Source: Trichosphaerium sp. ATCC 40318 | Taxonomy: Eukaryota; Discosea; Flabellinia; Trichosidae | DNA: 64,000 bases | NCBI GenBank assembly: GCA_038496445.1 | Contig: JALMLS010000277.1 | Location: forward strand, 1 to 64,000 | Direction: 5' to 3' | Part shown: piece after piece, positions 12,210 to 24,210 of the stretch | Layout of the letters: every line of letters begins with the position of its first letter | Position numbering within the stretch: position 1 is the stretch's first letter | The notes under the pieces: model-generated | The model's database searches: none | Told to the model about the DNA's origin: nothing | Seen by the model: the letters and a program-made list of their open reading frames with translations, nothing else | Program-made: the position numbers and the translations under genes

Positions 12210-15200
12210 ATGGCCGAAAATGGAGCACAAGATGGCGTACGTTAGCTATTAGTTATCCTAGATACCTGACAATGGTTCACAGAGGAAAACAAGGCGCAAA
12301 GGGTTTAAAGTGCTCCGAAGCATATCAAAGTTCAAGACCTTGAAGAAAAAGAAGGATAAAAGACAAAAGAGTTCGGTAATAGGGAACACCTATCTTTTCG
12401 CGTTTTTAGTACTTATTCTGTATTAGATGCCTACTGTGACGAGAAGTCTTAGCCAATCATCAATGGAAAGTCGTACTGACGTTAGTACTGAAAGCAATCA
12501 AGGACTAGTATCTGGAACACTTACAACCGCTATTCAAGTTCTCACGTCAAATACTAACTCATCGGGTAACTATTTGAGCCTTTTATGACAGACCAAATAC
12601 AAATAACGTTTTATTGCTGTTTGTGAAAGAGTAAACGCGTTAATACATATTAGAATCGCAACTGCTGAACGTAATATTGAACACTTATATGGATTATTCG
12701 TCTGCGCCAGAATTAGCCAAAGTTCTGCTTAATAGATTTAAAACGCTTTCAGATGAAGATTTTCCAACACAATCCGCACAATTACGTGTAGTAAATGCAT
12801 TCAAAACATGGTTTAAGTAAGTTTATCATTTTATTTTTATTTTACTTTCAGTACGCTTCAATAACATGTTTATCGCAACAGGGAGCGACCATTGGATTGG
12901 GAAGGTGATATTACTGATATTTTTGTTAATTTCATGTCAGAACACATCACTGGGGTACTGTCTCTTTGCGTGCTTCGCAGAAATCGTAGCTTATTGTTTG
13001 TTGCAGGATTCCACGATAGATTCCTTTGTATCGAAAGTAGTTCAACTCGTTGAAGGCACTGCTGAGAATGTATCAGTTGATCCACGTCGTAGAACTGTTG
13101 TTTCATCTCCTCCTGAGCCTATATTGCCTGATAGACAAGACGCAAACCTAGAAGAGTGGCATCCATTAGAGATGGCTAGACAGCTAACTGTTATTGACAA
13201 GAGACTGTTTAGAGAAACCCGTATTGGCGAATACATGCAATGGCGTAAAAACCCAAATCAAGGTGGTCAAGTGAACAAAATGATTCAACGCTGGGAAATG
13301 GTACGTACTAGCGTAGAAGCTAGCAGTTACGCGTATATTTAAAGGGTTGTAGGTTGCTAAATGGGTATTATCATCAATGGTGGCTTTGGCTTCAACAGAG
13401 GATAGAATTCGCGTGTCTAGCTACTTTGTAACGGTCGCTGAAGTACGAATTCAGATATTTTGCAATTGTGGCGATTTCTAATCAAGAGAAATAGCAATGC
13501 GCTGTATTAGGTAATTATAGTAGTTTCTCTGCTATTGTACATGGCATTGAGGAGTTTACTGCTTTTACGCGGTTTAATTGGAATGGCGCGCCTCCAGAAA
13601 TACAAAAACTCTTTAGACAGTTTACTTTGCGTTTATCAAGGGTACAATAATACAGGACTGGGTTTTTGCGCTTACTGCTGCGAATAGGAAGGAAACTATT
13701 GCGCTCTGACGAAGTTCCTTAAAGATGATAGTGTTAATAGAGCTAAGACTTGTATCCCATTTCTAAGTACTCTATTTCCTTTTTGTTTATTATATTGCTT
13801 GCTTACAGTTTATTAGTACCTTATTTGAAGAGAATAGCTTCTATTGAACGTAGTGAGAATGATATTAGTGGCACAAATGATTCTGGAAAAGAGCTTATCA
13901 ATTTTGGAAAATTAAAAAAACTTCTAAGTACGTTTGTGGTGTCAAGTGCTACAAGTTTTCTCATTTGGCCGCTTATATTTTCGCTTTTTTCTTATTTTTA
14001 TAGGTGTATACGAAGAGTTTTCAAGTTGTTATGATAATCAACTTGCTCTTAAGGAGGTTGAAGTACTACAATTTGTTCTTCAGGATTTATATGTTTTGGA
14101 ACAAGAAGAAATTGAACATCTCTCTGAGAAAATAAGAGAGCAAGAGGGTGTTAATGATGACTGGTACCATTATTAATATACTCTTTAATACAACGTCATT
14201 CTTACATATATGTATAGGGAGTTATCTACTAATTATACGGAGACAGAGGATTTGTCAATAGAGTCAAGTATGACAACGGATACTTTGCTGACAGGTACGT
14301 GTTTTATTTGTTTGTTTGAGTACCAACGACATTAGATCGCCGAGAGTCTATGCAAATTGTTAGACGTAGTACATCTGCTTCTATATACATACCTAAAGAA
14401 GATGATATAACTACACAAATGACAGAGGAGGTAAGACTTCACCAGCAACAAAAAATAGCTAAGTTTTCATTTCAAGGAAAAACGACTTCACAAGCAATCT
14501 CAGCTAGCTAAGGAGATTTTATCTACGGAGAAAGCATACGTGGAATACCTACAAGCACTAAAACGCGTACGTTTACAAAGCATTATGGTTTTGGTAGTAA
14601 CTACGAGAATAGCATGGTATTGATCCACTTCGTGAAAAGAAGATTCTCTCGACAAAAGAAATAAACACTCTATTCTCTGTCTTAGAGACTATTCTACTCT
14701 TTCATGAGAGCTACTTGTATCCAGAAATTAACACTATTGTGTCTGACTGGGGACCTGAATCAAGAATTGGACAAGTCTTTCAAAAGTACACCAGAATTTT
14801 TTTTTCTTTTTTTGATTGAAAGCTCTGCTTCTGACAACTTCCAAAACAGGTATCACGAGTACTTTAAAGTGTATACAACATACACGAATAATTTTGATAA
14901 CTCTGACGCTATCCTAAAGAAGTTAACAAAGAAGAATAAAGCGTTTGCTGCACACGAACGTGTACGTGAGCTTACCTCTATTTTTGGTTTAATTGGTAAA
15001 TAGGAGATGAAGTCTCAACCAGATTGTAAACGTCTAGATTATTCGTCTTTCTTAATTATGCCAATACAAAGACCTCCTAGATATGTTTTACTGCTTAGAG
15101 TACGTTTTTGTTTAGACTGAGGCGTTCAAGGAGAAGTTTTGACTGTTTCTTTTTTTTTTAGGATTTGTTAAAATATACACCGGAAGATCATGTTGATTAT

Positions 15201-18200
15201 GATGATATTCGTAAAGCGTTGAAGAAAATGCAAGTTGTTTCTGATAAAATTAATGCTTCCAAAAAGGTTGCAGAGAATAACTCTAGAGCACAAGAGATTT
15301 ACAAGAAACTATCTGGTTTTCACTGGAAAGAAGATGTACGTTTGAAAAATTACTGTCATTGTCTTATCATTCAACTTTAGATACAACTCCTTGATGCTGG
15401 TCGCGAGCTTGTCAGGTATGGCTTTCTTCTACTTTAATGGAGTATACTAATCGTATTTTTAGAGAAACCACTGCAACACTTATATGTAATGAAAAGGTGA
15501 TGGAGTACTCTGTTATTATTTGGACGGATATGTATCTTATTGTAAAAATGGACAAAAAAACAATCAACTTTGTTGCATTGTTATGGCTCAAAGATACACA
15601 TCTGGCGGAGCTCAGTAATAGCGAAGGTTTGTTGATTTATATTAATAGTGAAACTTTTGGACTAACCTCTGTATAGCACAGTCATCGTTAACAAATGGTG
15701 AATTGGCAAAATACCAAAACTTACTGGTCTTGACGTACCGGAACGGATACCAATTTGTTTTGGCTATGAACTCTGAAAAAGAACGCTCCAGATGGGTAAC
15801 TGAACATAATGAACTCATAGTCGAACTACGTTCAAAGTATTGGAGGCACTTACCAGCTGAAGGCCCACAAGCCAAGTATGTTTTGTTGTGTTTTTTTAGT
15901 TTCTAATTGCCTTTCTAGGGTTCATCACTCATGTACATCAGCAGATAACTGCTTGCTTATATTAGGCGGTACAACAGATTATGAACCAAAGTTGTATGTG
16001 TATAAACAAGATTTTACTGGTGAAGGAGTCTGGTACGATTGTAAATTAGAAGGAAAGTCGTTGGTTATAGGCCAACATACAGCATGCTACTGTAACGAAA
16101 CATTGTACATCTATGGTGGTATTGATAAATCTGGAGTATACAGTGATGTTCTATACTCGGTATCTGTCGACACTAGCGAGCCAGTTGAAGCATTTTGGCG
16201 TAAGGAGGCTATTAAAGTGCGTTAAAATGCTTTGTCCTCACCTTTCTCACTTTTTTCCGTAAAGTCTGAAGAACAGCCTTCTGCACGCATGGGTCATTCC
16301 TTGACAACTGTTAATAATAATATATATATGATGGGAGGCGTACAGTATAAGAATATAGGAGAGATGAAATTATACAATGATGTGTGGGTATTCAACACTG
16401 GTAAGCAAACCTTTTATTTTTCTTGTTGACTTTTTTTTTACTGATGACATGTCTTTAGACACAAATAAATGGAAAGAAGTTGAAGTGAGCGATCCTCCTC
16501 CTGGACGCTATGGACACTCAGCTGAGGTCATTGGAAACAAGTTGTATATATTCGGTGGTCAGCGAGACAATAGCACACGCATGCAAGATATGCACTACCT
16601 CAATTTGGATACAAACGAGTGGAAGCAAGTTCTAGGTAACCTCTATCTTTCGTTCTCTTTCTCTTTCTAAATATTGATCACAGGCACTGGGTACATTCCA
16701 TCTAGACGCTCTTTTGCTGCTACTTGTCTATTCAACGGTGATATGATTCTGTTCGGTGGTACTGACTCTTCTACGCTATTTAATGGTCTCTATGTATTCA
16801 ACGCAGGTACGAAGTTTGTAGACTTGTTTTTTGTGTTTTTTTGTTCGTTGATTAAATGTTTCCTAAATAAAACAATACAGAGAATGAGGAATGGTCAACA
16901 GTGGACGTATCAATTACGTTAGAAGGTAGATCAGGTCACTCTATTCATACTTTGAAGCAAGATTGTAATGGATCTACTCAATACAATCTATGCGCCTATG
17001 GTGGCCAAGTACGCAAGACAGTTCTTGGATATCAAGGAAAAGAGTTCTCAAATAACGTTGTTGAGATATTTGATGTCGGTACGTAATACACATGATGATT
17101 TGAGGTTTGTTTTTCTGACTCTTGTATTTTCTTAGAAATGTACCTTAATTCTCGTCTCAACAAAACAGATTCAAAGGTAGGCTTGTAGTGTTAGGGATTT
17201 TTACGTACTTTATCTGACGTTTATATATAGGCTTCTGAGCTATCCCAGACATTATTGAAAAGGTTATACAGCTTTAATGTAGGCAACCAAGCTCAATTTT
17301 TTTCAAACACGTATAACTTTGTACACAAAATACATGTTGACCAAAACTTGGAGTGGGACGGTAATGCTGATGTTTTCGAGCTTGAAGAAAAGTTGGGTGA
17401 AGGGTATCTATATCTTATTTGTATGTTAGAGTTGCTTACAGTAACATTAGAGCATTTGGTGCTGTTTATAAAGCCAAACAAGCTGATAGCGATCTATGGA
17501 TCGCAATTAAGGAAGTTGTAAATGTTTCTGCTACTGAAGAAGAGCATGTTAGATTAAGCAAGGAGATGGAAATTTTAAAAGCATGTCGCTTTAATAACCT
17601 GGTAAAATATTATGGCCACTCTAAGGTTGGAGACGATAAGTACTGGGTAAGAACGCTGGAAAAAAAAAGATTATATCTGACAACTTTTTTTTTCTCTCTT
17701 TTTTCTTAAAGTGTTCTTGTGCTTATGGTTGTGTCTTTATCTAGATTTTGATGGAGCTATGCGAAGTAGGATCCATTAAGGATATTTTAAATGTAAACTT
17801 GAAGCTTATTCAAGAGAAACAAGTTGCTGAGATCACCTCTCAGACATTACATGGCTTAGGTTACCTTCATTCTATAAATCTCATACACAGGTTCGATTTA
17901 TTAATTCTAAAGTATGTACTTTTGTTTCCTTGTAGAGATGTAAAGGCAGCCAATATCTTAATGAACTACAAGGGAGAAGTCAAATTAGGTAACAATAAAA
18001 ACCCACATCTATTGAACTTAAATATCTTACCTTACTTAACGTCTAGGTGACTTTGGTCTATCGGAACACCTTGAAAACTTGAAAGGTGTAAACGCTACAG
18101 TTGGGTCAGAATATTGGATGGCTCCAGAGATATTAAGCGACCAAGAATACTCTGAGAAGGTAAGCAAAAAAACTGATTATCAAACACTCAAATAACATTG

Positions 18201-19303
18201 AAATAGTCTGATATTTACGCTGTTGGTATTACCGTTATTGAGATGTTAGAGAATACACCTCCGTATATTGAGCTTGTAAAAGCTCGTAAAGTATCTGAGG
18301 AGTGCCGTGTATTCATTAATGGTTGTCTACAAGTCAATCCAATCAAGAGATCCGATGCTATAGCACTTACACGTGTACGTAGTTCACCTCAATTTTTTTT
18401 TGGTTGGGTTGTTTTCTGACTTTACTTGTTTAGCATACTTTTGTAAGAAAAGCTCGTGGGAAGGACGTACTTCGTCATATTGTTGAGCACGCGAAGAAAG
18501 CCAAAGCAAAGAAAGTAGAGAATGATGCTATTGGGTTTAAAGATAAGCCTTCATTCTATGCAAGAAAGCAGAGTACATTGGCAAGCTTTGGTTTAGAATC
18601 TGCGTACGGAAGAACTCCGAATTCCTATTTTTTTTCTCTTGTTTTTTTTTTTTCATGATTGCTAACATCTAAATATAGTCGTCGTAGGGAGAGAAGTGAT
18701 AATACTAGAGACTATGAACTAGAGAAATTACGTACAGAATTAACAGAAAAGCATGAAGCTGATATGGAGCGTCTGAAGCAAGAATTAAGCGTTATGGCAC
18801 AAACATTAAATTCTCAAATGAAAAATCATCAAGGTATGATCAGAAGACACTCAAAACATATGTCACACTCTCCTGCACGTTCTCCAAGAGCAGCAAGAAA
18901 GAAAGAGTTGATGGACCTTCCTTCAAAGACACCTAGATCATCTAGAATATCAGAACTTGAAAAGACAAATATGAGTCTTGAAGGAAGGATAAGAGTTCTC
19001 GAAACAGAGAATATATTTTTTAAAGAACAATTACAAGAGTTAACAGCAACAGTTGAAAAGCTATTACAACAACAGTCAAAAGCAGTGACTCAGTCACCTG
19101 ATGTCACAGTACAACCACAAAGTACTGTTGTTGACGATAATGACTCTGATACCAGAAGTGAGTCTCAAGAACAAGAACAACAAGAACGAGAACAAAAACA
19201 AGAACAAACACAAGAACAAGAAGAAGAAGAATCACTTGATTTATCTACTGATGATAATCTAGAAGGTTCAGAGGACAACACTTTGCCGGATAGTGCTGAA
19301 TAA
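12210..19303 (+). CDS. RasGEF-RhoGEF-PH-Kelch-Ste20 kinase fusion protein
   Basis: More than twenty exons encode perhaps 1,800-1,900 residues. Start ATG 12210 (MAENGAQDG), a very basic exon 12283-12375, then ATG-containing exon 12427. Domains in order: RasGEF_N (12650-13040, LLNVILNTYMDYSS); RasGEF catalytic (13140-14110, EWHPLEMARQLTVIDKRLFR, CIPFL, INFGKLKKLL); DH/RhoGEF (14505-15320, EILSTEKAYVEYLQALKR, LIMPIQRPPRYVLLL); PH (15390-15870, ending RSRWVTEHNELI); Kelch repeats (15920-17080, several GGxxxx..YNDVWVF units); Ste20-like kinase (17370-18480: GEGAFGAVYKA, AIK, HRDVKAANIL, DFGLS, GSEYWMAPEIL, all catalytic residues present); coiled coil and Gln/Glu-rich tail (18680-19300). Dictyostelium Kxc proteins also join a RhoGEF to a kinase; the RasGEF in front is the unusual part. 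The likely role is to couple Ras to Rac signalling at membranes. The join at 14164-14217 is the weak point (see findings). Confidence 0.8.
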
Positions 19304-19902
19304 TAAAGCTAAATCCATTGTATTTCATCTCTAGCAATACGTTTTTTGTTGTTTTCGAACGTGAAACGTGAAAGGCACACTGTAGAACTAATACAATCAA
19401 AGTACCCTTAATCAAATAGCAAGCATTTCATGAGTTGCTATGTAGCGTCACACAGTGGTCTTCTCGCATATAGGTAGCAATCTGGTTTGTATTAGTTCCT
19501 CAAAAAGTGTAGACTGACGAGACGGTTTTAAGCGAGCAGCAAAGGTAACAAAGACAACGAAAGGCGGTGTTTCATTGTTCCAATTGCATTTTATAGCACG
19601 TGGACTTTTGCTAGATCGTTCAGTAACAGATGTAAGTGTTAAAGCACTTGCTGGTTCATTTTATTTCCCTTAAATGCACTTCAGTAACTGATGAAGTACT
19701 TATTCGGTATAATGTCTATTTTTCTCTCATAAGTATTACGGATACCTGCCGTAAACAAAAATTAAAGTATCACATGCTTTATTACATAGCTACATTTTCT
19801 TTCTAGGAAGTGATTGAATTGTCAAAATGAATCTACAAATGTAAAATATAAAATGATGATTGCCCTGGTTTGTTTACAATTACATTCTGGAAAGTGTACA
19901 CA
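19304..19902. other. Intergenic, holds an LRR-gene relic
   Basis: Convergent spacer. An AATAAAG polyadenylation-like site follows the upstream stop directly (19301-19307). The only structured element is the short LRR-like piece at 19621-19703, listed separately. Confidence 0.5.
19621..19703 (+). pseudogene. LRR repeat fragment
   Basis: The text cagtaacagatgtaagtgtt, then aaagcacttgctggttcatt, then cagtaactgatgaagtactt copies one and a half units of the F-box/LRR repeat seen at 1400-2510 and 4700-5700 (VTDVSVKALAGS, then VTDEVL). No ORF or splice context surrounds it. It is best read as the remnant of a deleted family member. Confidence 0.5.
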
Positions 19903-20595
19903 TTAAAAGTCATAGATTATCTTCAGCTCTTGAGTCTCGTCTAGAACAAAAAATATTCTTTGTTTTCTCCAACGTGTATTTATCTCTCTTACCTTTTCTT
20001 TCATTCTCTCTTGTCTTCGTTCAATGTAAGGCACCCAATAAAATGTATAGATTGCAATAGGAATAATCAAAATACATAATATAACGATTACTATGATCCA
20101 CATTCTGCTTCTGCAACACGATTTTATTTCTCGAGATTTCTTATTCAAGTCCTCGATTGACTCAGAATAATAAGCTGGATCAATATCATCACGATCTTGA
20201 AGGTCTACAGGGACATGTGCATCCCAGAAGAAATCGCCAATATTTTTGTGTTGAAAAACATGTAATTGTCTTGGATGCATGTACGCATCAGGGTAAGCTT
20301 CTTTAAGTGCCTTGGTCAGCAAAGTTAGATAGAATGTTTCAAAAACTAGTGTCAATAGATGTTTTAGGACAACGTTACTGCAGATACAGTCCATCGCAGT
20401 CACAAAGTAATTTCAGAGAATCCTGTAAATTTGAAAAACGTTTTGACAAATTGCCACAACTTTTCGTTGTTTGTGCTTAGGAACAATTTCACGTACTTTG
20501 TAGTGTTTATCAGATACAACTTCGGAAGTGTCAGGCATATCCAGAGCGCATTGGTCTGTAGATGTACCCAGTAAAGCTACGTTGTCTTTGCTCAT
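19903..20595 (-). CDS. Single-pass membrane protein, unknown
   Basis: Minus strand. The first exon starts at ATG 20595 (MSKDNVALLGTSTDQC) and the last exon ends at 19903. One or two small introns lie between about 20470 and 20330. A good join uses donors near 20463 and 20406, but the splice is uncertain. The last exon has a charged segment (KALKEAYPDAYMHPRQLHVF, then DIDPAYYSESIEDLNKK), a cysteine pair (KSCCRSR), one membrane helix (MWIIVIVILCILIIPIAIY) and a basic coiled tail (ERRQERMKEKVREINTRW). The paired cysteines beside the membrane could be palmitoylated; that is inference. I do not recognise the family. A single TM with the long acidic part before it and no obvious signal peptide suggests a type II or tail-anchored protein. 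Confidence 0.55.
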
Positions 20596-21306
20596 GTCAA
20601 GAGATGCTGTATGTTCAAGGTGCTCGACAAAATTGGTTAAGACCTTGCCTTAAGTCCTTTTGTTCTCAGTTTTTTTCCTATCCATTCTCGCAAATTAACC
20701 GTATCAAACTAGAATACTTACACTGCCATGAATTTCGTGGCAGATGACGTTTAATCCATAGGATTTTATCTTAGATTTTGGACATGTGCCACGAAACTTA
20801 CAGCTGTGAAAAGTAAAAAGACAGAAGATTCAAGTATTTGTAGAAGATTACCAGAGTACTTTAAATGTATCAAAAAAAGTCGCGAAGGCGCTCTGAAGCC
20901 CCTGTAGTGCGTAAAGTAACTAAACCGTACGAAAAGAACGCCAAAAAAGACTCCACAAAAGACACGTATTTGTAACTAAACCTGTTATTTGTGACACATG
21001 TCAAATGACATTGCAATGAAGAAAATTTTAAAGATCGAATTGTTTTGGGTAAACCAGCCACTTCATTACTCCAAAATAGTGCTACAAGTAAGAATGATGT
21101 TTTTCTATCATAACAGGAGCAACAAATTGGGATTCTGTTATCTACGACACGTGCAAAAAATAGAAACTTTTTTTTTTTGGATAAGATTTTTGTTTATTTG
21201 TTTGTAGAGTACATGGTTTGTCTTTAGGGTTTTCTTTTTTACATTTCGACAAAATATTATTTTCCTATTTATACACGTATAAATAACACCGCGAAGGCAG
21301 CGGCGT
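20596..21306. other. Gap with one doubtful small gene
   Basis: About 700 bp without a firm gene. A basic frame at 20863-20973 on the plus strand (MYQKKSRRRSEAPVVRKVTK) and a downstream piece at about 21117-21163 (ATNWDSVIYDTCKK, stop TAG) could be exons of a small protein of 50-90 residues. The splice phase between them is not convincing, so it is not called. Confidence 0.2.
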
Positions 21307-22001
21307 TTATAATATTCTGCAGTTGCGATTTTTTTTCTTCTTATTCTTTGTCTTTTTTGGGCTTATAACTGCTCGTACTGCTTCATCAAACACGTGTCTG
21401 AGACCTTGTTGTGTTAACGCTGAGCATTCCATGTATTTTGTTCCTCCAATCTCTTTCAACAATGAAAGACCTTGTTCGTATGTTATTGGCGCTTGTTTCT
21501 TCTTTGCTAGCATTCCTTTTACTTCCTCGTTATCTCGTAGGTCTAGTTTAGTGCCAACGAGAACCACAGGAGTATTAGGGCAGTGGTGGGATAGTTCAGG
21601 GATCCACTAAAGGTTTCGTAAGACAAATGTTTGAAAGCGGAGCAGGACATGTCGCTTTTGCGTACCTTTTCTCTTATGTTGTTAAACGATGACGGGGAGA
21701 TTATAGAAAAGCATGCCAAGAAAACATCTGTTTGTGGGTATGATAGTGGGCGTAGACGATCATAATCTTCTTGGCCTGCAGTATCCCATAGTCCCAAATT
21801 GATTGGCGTATTGTCTACCATTACATTTGCGCTGTAATTGTCAAAAACCTGATTTTTCGTTAGAATAATATCATAAATAGGTTAAATAGCACGTACTGTT
21901 GGTGTATATTGGCCACAGAAGGCATTTGTAGTGTATGAAATTAAAAGGCATGTTTTACCGACAGCACCGTCTCCTACTGCTACGCACTTGATTGTTTGCA
22001 T
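21307..22001 (-). CDS. Rac-family small GTPase
   Basis: Three exons, 22001-21897, 21848-21666 and 21606-21307, give 195 residues, the usual Rho-family size. Visible motifs: P-loop [11 protein letters not shown]; switch [14 protein letters not shown]; switch [30 protein letters not shown] (G4); ECSALTQ (G5); and a polybasic tail with CAAX box CRIL for geranylgeranylation. This sequence is closest to Rac among Rho proteins. Rac GTPases control actin polymerisation, phagocytosis and NADPH oxidase at the plasma membrane. The switch I region has CGQYTPT where typical Rac has PGEYIPT, a small variation next to the effector loop. The RhoGEF domain encoded at 12210-19303 could act on a protein of this type. 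Confidence 0.92.
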
Positions 22002-22534
22002 GTTATTGTTTGTGGTTATCGTTGGGTGATATTGTAATTATGTCCCTCCAGCCGCCAACCATTTTAGCCTAACGCACCAATTTTTATGTTCGCCTAACAG
22101 CGCGTTCTCATGCATTGTTTCCTGTTGTAGTATTATTGTAGTGGCTACAAAAATACTAGAAGCTCCAAGCGAAGGGCTTTGGGAGTTTTTGTTAAAAGAA
22201 GCGAAATTTCTGGTACTTAGTCTTTGTTGGTCTTCGATTTCTGCTTCTTCATGAACAGAAAGACTGGTCGGTTTCTATTGTCACAAGCTAATAAAGCGAA
22301 CTGTTTTTGTTTGAGAATCACATGTAGTAATAAAACGTTTGTAACACGTTATAGTTCATGATGTAGCTTGTACTTATGGTACCCGAGCAGCGCTTGACTA
22401 AACTTTGAAAGGAAGTACAGAAATCGTATGAATGACAAGACAAGGAGGCATAAAAACATGGGCAAAATAGTCAGTCAAAAGTCGTTTTAAAACGTCGCGA
22501 ACACAGATCCGTTTTATTCGCACTTTCCAACACA
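22002..22534. promoter_or_regulatory. Divergent spacer, Rac / orphan gene
   Basis: A 533-bp region between divergent start codons. It should hold both promoters. No coding exon or repeat was recognised in it. Confidence 0.35.
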
Positions 22535-23551
22535 ATGCCTACTAAGAAACGCCTTTCTGAGGTTGTAAAGGAGAATGAACTCTACATAACCCCTCTATAC
22601 ACTAGATACGCGGAACTATGCGAAGAAACAAAGAACGAACGTCTAAAACTGCTAACAGATCCTTCACTTTATTCAAAAACAAAACGTTTCGATGCAATAC
22701 ACATTATACAGCGAATAGAAGAAGAAATGGAGAAAATCTTCGTTAAACCGGAACCAAAGCGTAAACCAAAACGATCTAAGGTTAACAGACAATGCATGGG
22801 CTCTATAATGAACACTGTAAGGATAGGAGTGCTTTATTGGAACTACAGAGATAAAGAAGCAAAGATACATGACATAAGCAAGTTTATTGAGAACCCATAT
22901 GGCTTGAAAGATCCTTTTCCTTATCACAAGCTATCCGACCTTGCACCTGGAATACTAAGCTCTGAAGTAATACAAGACATGTTTCATGGTGATGTAGTAC
23001 AAGTTGGTGGTAATAAACATTATCTATCAGCTGGTAGCTATGTACTGGATGCAAAAAGTCCAGTGTCAAAAGATTTTTATATTTGGAGGCCAATAGAACC
23101 TGACTTCAATATTAGCATTCCTCCATTGTTTGGTGATGCTCCAGAAGGTTATTATAAAGCAATAAACCCAAGAGAGGGTTATAATATATTTAGACATGCA
23201 GATATGTTACCACGTGATCACTATTTGCTGAAGGAAGTTGAAGAAATTAAAAAACAACAAAATCATGTGTCAATTGATTTAAGTCGTTTCCCTTATCATT
23301 ACATGCACATGGAGGAGAAGAAAGTTAACAACAATAACAAAAGTTCATGGATCACTATGTTGGAGTACTCAAAGAAAAGATGCACATCAGCAAAGCTACT
23401 AAATGCGATGCAAAAAAGATTTGACATACGCTATTGTTGGATGATCAGAAACTCTAGAATTATATGCCATGTTTCTTTACCAGATATTATTCCTCCTGAA
23501 ATACGAATCATTATTGCTGAGTATTGTTGTTGTCCACCTTTTTCAAAGTGA
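22535..23551 (+). CDS. Intronless orphan protein, 338 aa
   Basis: A single open frame from ATG 22535 (MPTKKRLSEVVKENELYITP) to TGA 23551. It is notable because almost every other long gene here is intron-rich. Residues 60-90 are Lys/Arg-rich (VKPEPKRKPKRSK), probably a nuclear localisation signal. The centre has well-formed globular sequence (DVVQVGGNKHYLSAGSYVLD, then KDFYIWRPIEPDF, then LPRDHYLLKEVEEIKKQQ). The C-terminus (SLPDIIPPEIRIIIAEYCCC) resembles the short LPxxIxxxIxxY helix found at protein ends in some large-virus and protist F-box-like or ankyrin families, but that match is weak. I do not recognise the family. Base composition looks like that of its neighbours. Confidence 0.75.
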   Translation: MPTKKRLSEVVKENELYITPLYTRYAELCEETKNERLKLLTDPSLYSKTKRFDAIHIIQRIEEEMEKIFVKPEPKRKPKRSKVNRQCMGSIMNTVRIGVLYWNYRDKEAKIHDISKFIENPYGLKDPFPYHKLSDLAPGILSSEVIQDMFHGDVVQVGGNKHYLSAGSYVLDAKSPVSKDFYIWRPIEPDFNISIPPLFGDAPEGYYKAINPREGYNIFRHADMLPRDHYLLKEVEEIKKQQNHVSIDLSRFPYHYMHMEEKKVNNNNKSSWITMLEYSKKRCTSAKLLNAMQKRFDIRYCWMIRNSRIICHVSLPDIIPPEIRIIIAEYCCCPPFSK

Positions 23552-23757
23552 TGAAAAAAAAGAAGTCTTGTTCTTTTTGCTTCAAATTCAGGAGCTTGAC
23601 ATTAGATTTGATAGGCAAACGCAAATATATTGAATCGCCAACACTAGTACCTTTTGTTTTGGTATTGTTGGAAACATGATGTAAATTTATTGTAAGAAGA
23701 TGTCCTGTTTGTAGAGAGTACCAATTGAGTAGACTTGTAAAGTAACAAGATTTCTAT

Positions 23758-24210
23758 TTATGTGTCACATGAAAATGATTGTCTTTTGTTTTGTCTATGG
23801 CCAGACCGGACGAATGCCTCCTTAAATTCATCTGTAATATTTTTACAGTGGTTGAGCTGGATGGAGTAAACACCACGAAGTGCTTTCACACCTTCATCTG
23901 TAACACGATCACAATAACTTAGATTAATAGTATGAACTCCTGAGAGTGCTTTGATACCTTCATCTGCAATCTCATCACAACCACGAAGATCAATGGTATG
24001 TACACCATGATGCGCTTTCACACCTTCATTAGTAATGCTATAGCAATGACTTAGATCAATAGAATAAACACAAGTGCTTCGACACCTTCATCTGTAATGC
24101 CATCACAACTACATAGACTAATGGTATGTACACCAGCAAGTGATTTTACACCTTTATTTGTAATGTTATAACAACAACTTAGTTAATAGTATGAACTCCT
24201 GAAAGTGCTG
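23758..24210 (-). pseudogene. Degraded LRR gene fragment
   Basis: Minus-strand LRR units of the same family as those at 1400-2510 (GVHTIDLRGCDEIADEGIKA, then DRVTDEGVKALRGV). The 24021-23758 part is open. Upstream units are broken: near 24182 one base is lost in ATTAACTAAGTTG, creating a stop, and near 24070 a few bases are missing from the GAAGCACTTG..TGTTTATTC unit. No F-box or start was found. This is a remnant of a family member inserted in the opposite orientation. Confidence 0.75.
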
